DNA of 7,502 bases from Hyphomicrobiales bacterium (GTDB lineage: Bacteria > Pseudomonadota > Alphaproteobacteria > Rhizobiales > Beijerinckiaceae): contig JANYDZ010000309.1 of the NCBI GenBank assembly GCA_025363375.1, positions 1-7,502 of the forward strand. Direction: 5' to 3'. Below are positions 6,412-7,502 of the stretch, piece after piece. A program made the position numbers and the translations under genes. Each line of letters starts with the position of its first letter. Within the stretch, counting starts at the first letter, position 1. Under the pieces are notes generated by a model. The model searched no databases. It was given only the letters and a program-made list of their open reading frames with translations, and was not told the origin of the DNA.

Positions 6412-7281
6412 TCATTCCGCCGCCGTCCGCAGGGGCTCGCGCCCGGTCTGCTCAAGCCCCGCAAGGTCCGGCAAGGTCATGCGCAGGATCACAGTCTCCT
6501 CGGTCGCCGTGAATTCCGGCGCCTCGCCCACGTCGGCCTGCACGCCGGACAACTTCGCGTAGGTCTCGCCCGCAACGCGCCCCGCGCCCTCGGTCACAAG
6601 ATAGACGCTGCGGCCAAAGCCTTTCCACGTCGCGCCCTTTTCAATTTTCACGAACGAAGCCTCCGCCTTGCGTTCGGTGAAAGTGCCCATGTAGCGTTCG
6701 AAAACGCCCGGCCCGATGGCCACCCAGGCGTAATTTTCAGGATCGACCATCACGGGCTCGCGGTAGCGGGGCCTGGGATATTCCATGCGTTGGCCGTTGT
6801 GATGCTCCCAGATCGCCTGATAGGCGTCGGAATTGCGGCGTCCCTCGACATCGTCGTCGCGGCGGAAAATACCGCCTTCGAACCGGCCGATTTTTTCGAG
6901 TTCGCTCTGGCCGGCGCGCACCTGCGCGCGCGAGAGATAGCCCGCTCCACTGGCGCCGCCGAATTGCAGCACGGCGCTGTAGGACGTGCCCTCCGAGGAT
7001 TGCGGCCCATAGGCGGCGCCCTCCGGAAAATAGCCGAACGTGCCTTTGGTCATCTTGCCGTTGCGGTCGAAATTCATCGTGCCTTCGACCTGATAGCGGA
7101 ATTGTTCAAAATTATGCCTGTGGCGCGGCGAGGCGAAATCGCCCTCGATGCGGCCGAGATTGTATTGAAAATTGCCGGGCGTGTTCGGCTCGCCGTCGAA
7201 CATGTGGCGGTGATGAAACGTGCCGCCGCGGTGCTCAAGGCCGCGTTTCCACTCGATCTGTTCGCTGTGCACGATTTTCAT
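6412..7281 (-). CDS. Bicupin (cupin-domain) protein of unknown function
   Basis: This is a 289-residue protein from the ATG at 7281. The start is fixed by GGAGG at 7293-7289 placed 7 nt upstream, so an in-frame opening up to 7353 is not used. The N-terminal half has cupin motif 1 as RHRHNFEQFRYQVEGTM (53-69), with H54, H56 and E59 as metal ligands and G67. A motif-2-like GTFGYFPEGAAYGPQ (80-94) follows. A second cupin fold is suggested at about 207-270 (KIEKGATWKGF, VYLVTEGAGRV). It lacks the His-x-His pair, so only one metal site is expected. Cupins of this kind include dioxygenases, isomerases and non-enzymatic ligand binders; the residues present do not choose among them. No signal peptide or membrane helix is seen, implying a cytosolic protein. 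The gene has its own terminator and is probably transcribed alone or after the upstream RTX-like gene. Confidence 0.83.
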   Translation of the reverse strand: MKIVHSEQIEWKRGLEHRGGTFHHRHMFDGEPNTPGNFQYNLGRIEGDFASPRHRHNFEQFRYQVEGTMNFDRNGKMTKGTFGYFPEGAAYGPQSSEGTSYSAVLQFGGASGAGYLSRAQVRAGQSELEKIGRFEGGIFRRDDDVEGRRNSDAYQAIWEHHNGQRMEYPRPRYREPVMVDPENYAWVAIGPGVFERYMGTFTERKAEASFVKIEKGATWKGFGRSVYLVTEGAGRVAGETYAKLSGVQADVGEAPEFTATEETVILRMTLPDLAGLEQTGREPLRTAAE

Positions 7282-7288
7282 GGGCAAT

Positions 7289-7293
7289 CCTCC
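7289..7293 (-). promoter_or_regulatory. Strong Shine-Dalgarno of the bicupin gene
   Basis: GGAGG on the minus strand lies 7 nt upstream of the ATG at 7281. It is the strongest ribosome-binding site in the window and decides the start of this gene. Confidence 0.8.
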
Positions 7294-7306
7294 GTGGTTT
7301 GGCGGG

Positions 7307-7335
7307 AGCATAGCGGAATTCGGCCGCGGAGGGAA
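7307..7335 (-). promoter_or_regulatory. Candidate promoter of the bicupin gene
   Basis: On the minus strand TTCCCT (7335-7330) and TATGCT (7312-7307) are 17 bp apart in the 68-bp gap between the RTX-like stop and the bicupin start. The -10 matches four of six consensus bases and the -35 three of six. The transcript would begin near 7300, just ahead of the Shine-Dalgarno. Confidence 0.3.
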
Positions 7336-7349
7336 TTGCCCTGGCCGCT

Positions 7350-7502
7350 TCACACAAACGTAAAACCCGCGCTCGTCGCCACCGCCAGCGTCGCGTTCCG
7401 AAAGGTGATCGTCTCGCCCTGATCGGCGAAGACCACGTCCGCGCCCGTCTGGGTCATCTTCGCTGTCGCCGCCGCCGCGTTGGAATAGCCGAAGCCGGTG
7501 AA
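7350..7502 (-). CDS. C-terminal end of an RTX-like / type I-secreted calcium-binding protein (partial)
   Basis: The minus frame is open from the right edge to a TGA at 7350-7352, giving the last 50 residues of a protein whose start lies outside the window. The visible part includes AKMTQTGADVVFADQGETI (14-32) and ITFRNATLAVATSAGFTFV (32-50). The pattern is an amphipathic strand, then GADVVFADQGETITFRNATLA, then a hydrophobic end in FTFV. It resembles the C-termini of hemolysin-type calcium-binding and related proteins exported by type I secretion, where a phrase like G-x-D-T-V-I-x-x-G-x-G-x-x-I-T-L precedes a terminal D-F-x-F-V. The nonapeptide GGxGxD repeats that would confirm the family are not in the visible portion, so the call rests on the tail alone. 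The bicupin gene follows 68 bp downstream on the same strand. Confidence 0.6.
   Translation of the reverse strand, partial: FTGFGYSNAAAATAKMTQTGADVVFADQGETITFRNATLAVATSAGFTFV

Noticed and set aside
6293..6562. Small plus-strand open frame starting in the KAP upstream region
   Set aside because: It runs through the bicupin terminator and antisense into the bicupin 3' end, has no Shine-Dalgarno and has no recognisable product.
7316..7349. Bulged hairpin (GGCC/AGGG...CCCT/GGCC) just downstream of the RTX-like stop as a terminator
   Set aside because: The stem is asymmetric, with a 4-nt bulge and no T-tract; the match could be chance in GC-rich DNA.
5569..7422. A 617-codon open frame on the plus strand covering the 5' part of the KAP gene, the intergenic region and the whole bicupin gene
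   Set aside because: It lies antisense to two well-supported genes, crosses a perfect intrinsic terminator, has Arg-rich low-complexity content and shows no recognisable domain. In GC-rich DNA such stop-free antisense frames are common.

Overview
The window is GC-rich, with strong G/C preference at third codon positions and frequent Ala/Arg. It contains an OpgC-domain membrane protein, a TTC38-type TPR protein and an RTX-like secreted protein end. Together these suggest an alphaproteobacterium, most likely of the Hyphomicrobiales (Beijerinckiaceae/Methylocystaceae-like). This placement is inferred from codon style and protein families; there is no rRNA or phylogenetic marker here. No tRNA, rRNA, CRISPR array, transposase or integrase was seen.

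Layout. Positions 1-1233 (+) hold the C-terminal 410 residues of a TTC38-like tetratricopeptide protein whose start lies left of the window. After 18 bp, an OpgC-type multi-pass membrane acyltransferase (1252-2478, +) follows, probably in the same operon. Convergent to it, 7 bp away, is a 2OG-Fe(II) oxygenase (2486-3121, -). A 256-bp divergent intergenic region separates it from a predicted outer-membrane beta-barrel protein (3378-4178, +). That gene converges, with a 10-bp gap, on a KAP-type P-loop NTPase (4189-6177, -), which has two membrane helices and a coiled coil inserted between Walker A and Walker B. A regulatory gap (6178-6411) carries an extended -10 promoter and inverted repeats for the KAP gene. 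It also carries an intrinsic terminator for the next minus-strand gene, a bicupin protein (6412-7281, -). The right edge (7350-7502, -) holds the last 50 residues of a protein resembling RTX/type I-secreted calcium-binding proteins.

How they fit together. There is no clear single pathway. Three or four products act at the envelope: OpgC (glycan succinylation or acylation), the beta-barrel, the membrane-anchored KAP NTPase and the secreted RTX-like protein. The oxygenase and the cupin are cytosolic enzymes or binding proteins of unknown substrate. The item most likely to belong to a less-described system is the solitary KAP NTPase, whose family includes the phage-exclusion protein PifA. However, no second defence gene is visible beside it, so a defence role is only a hypothesis.
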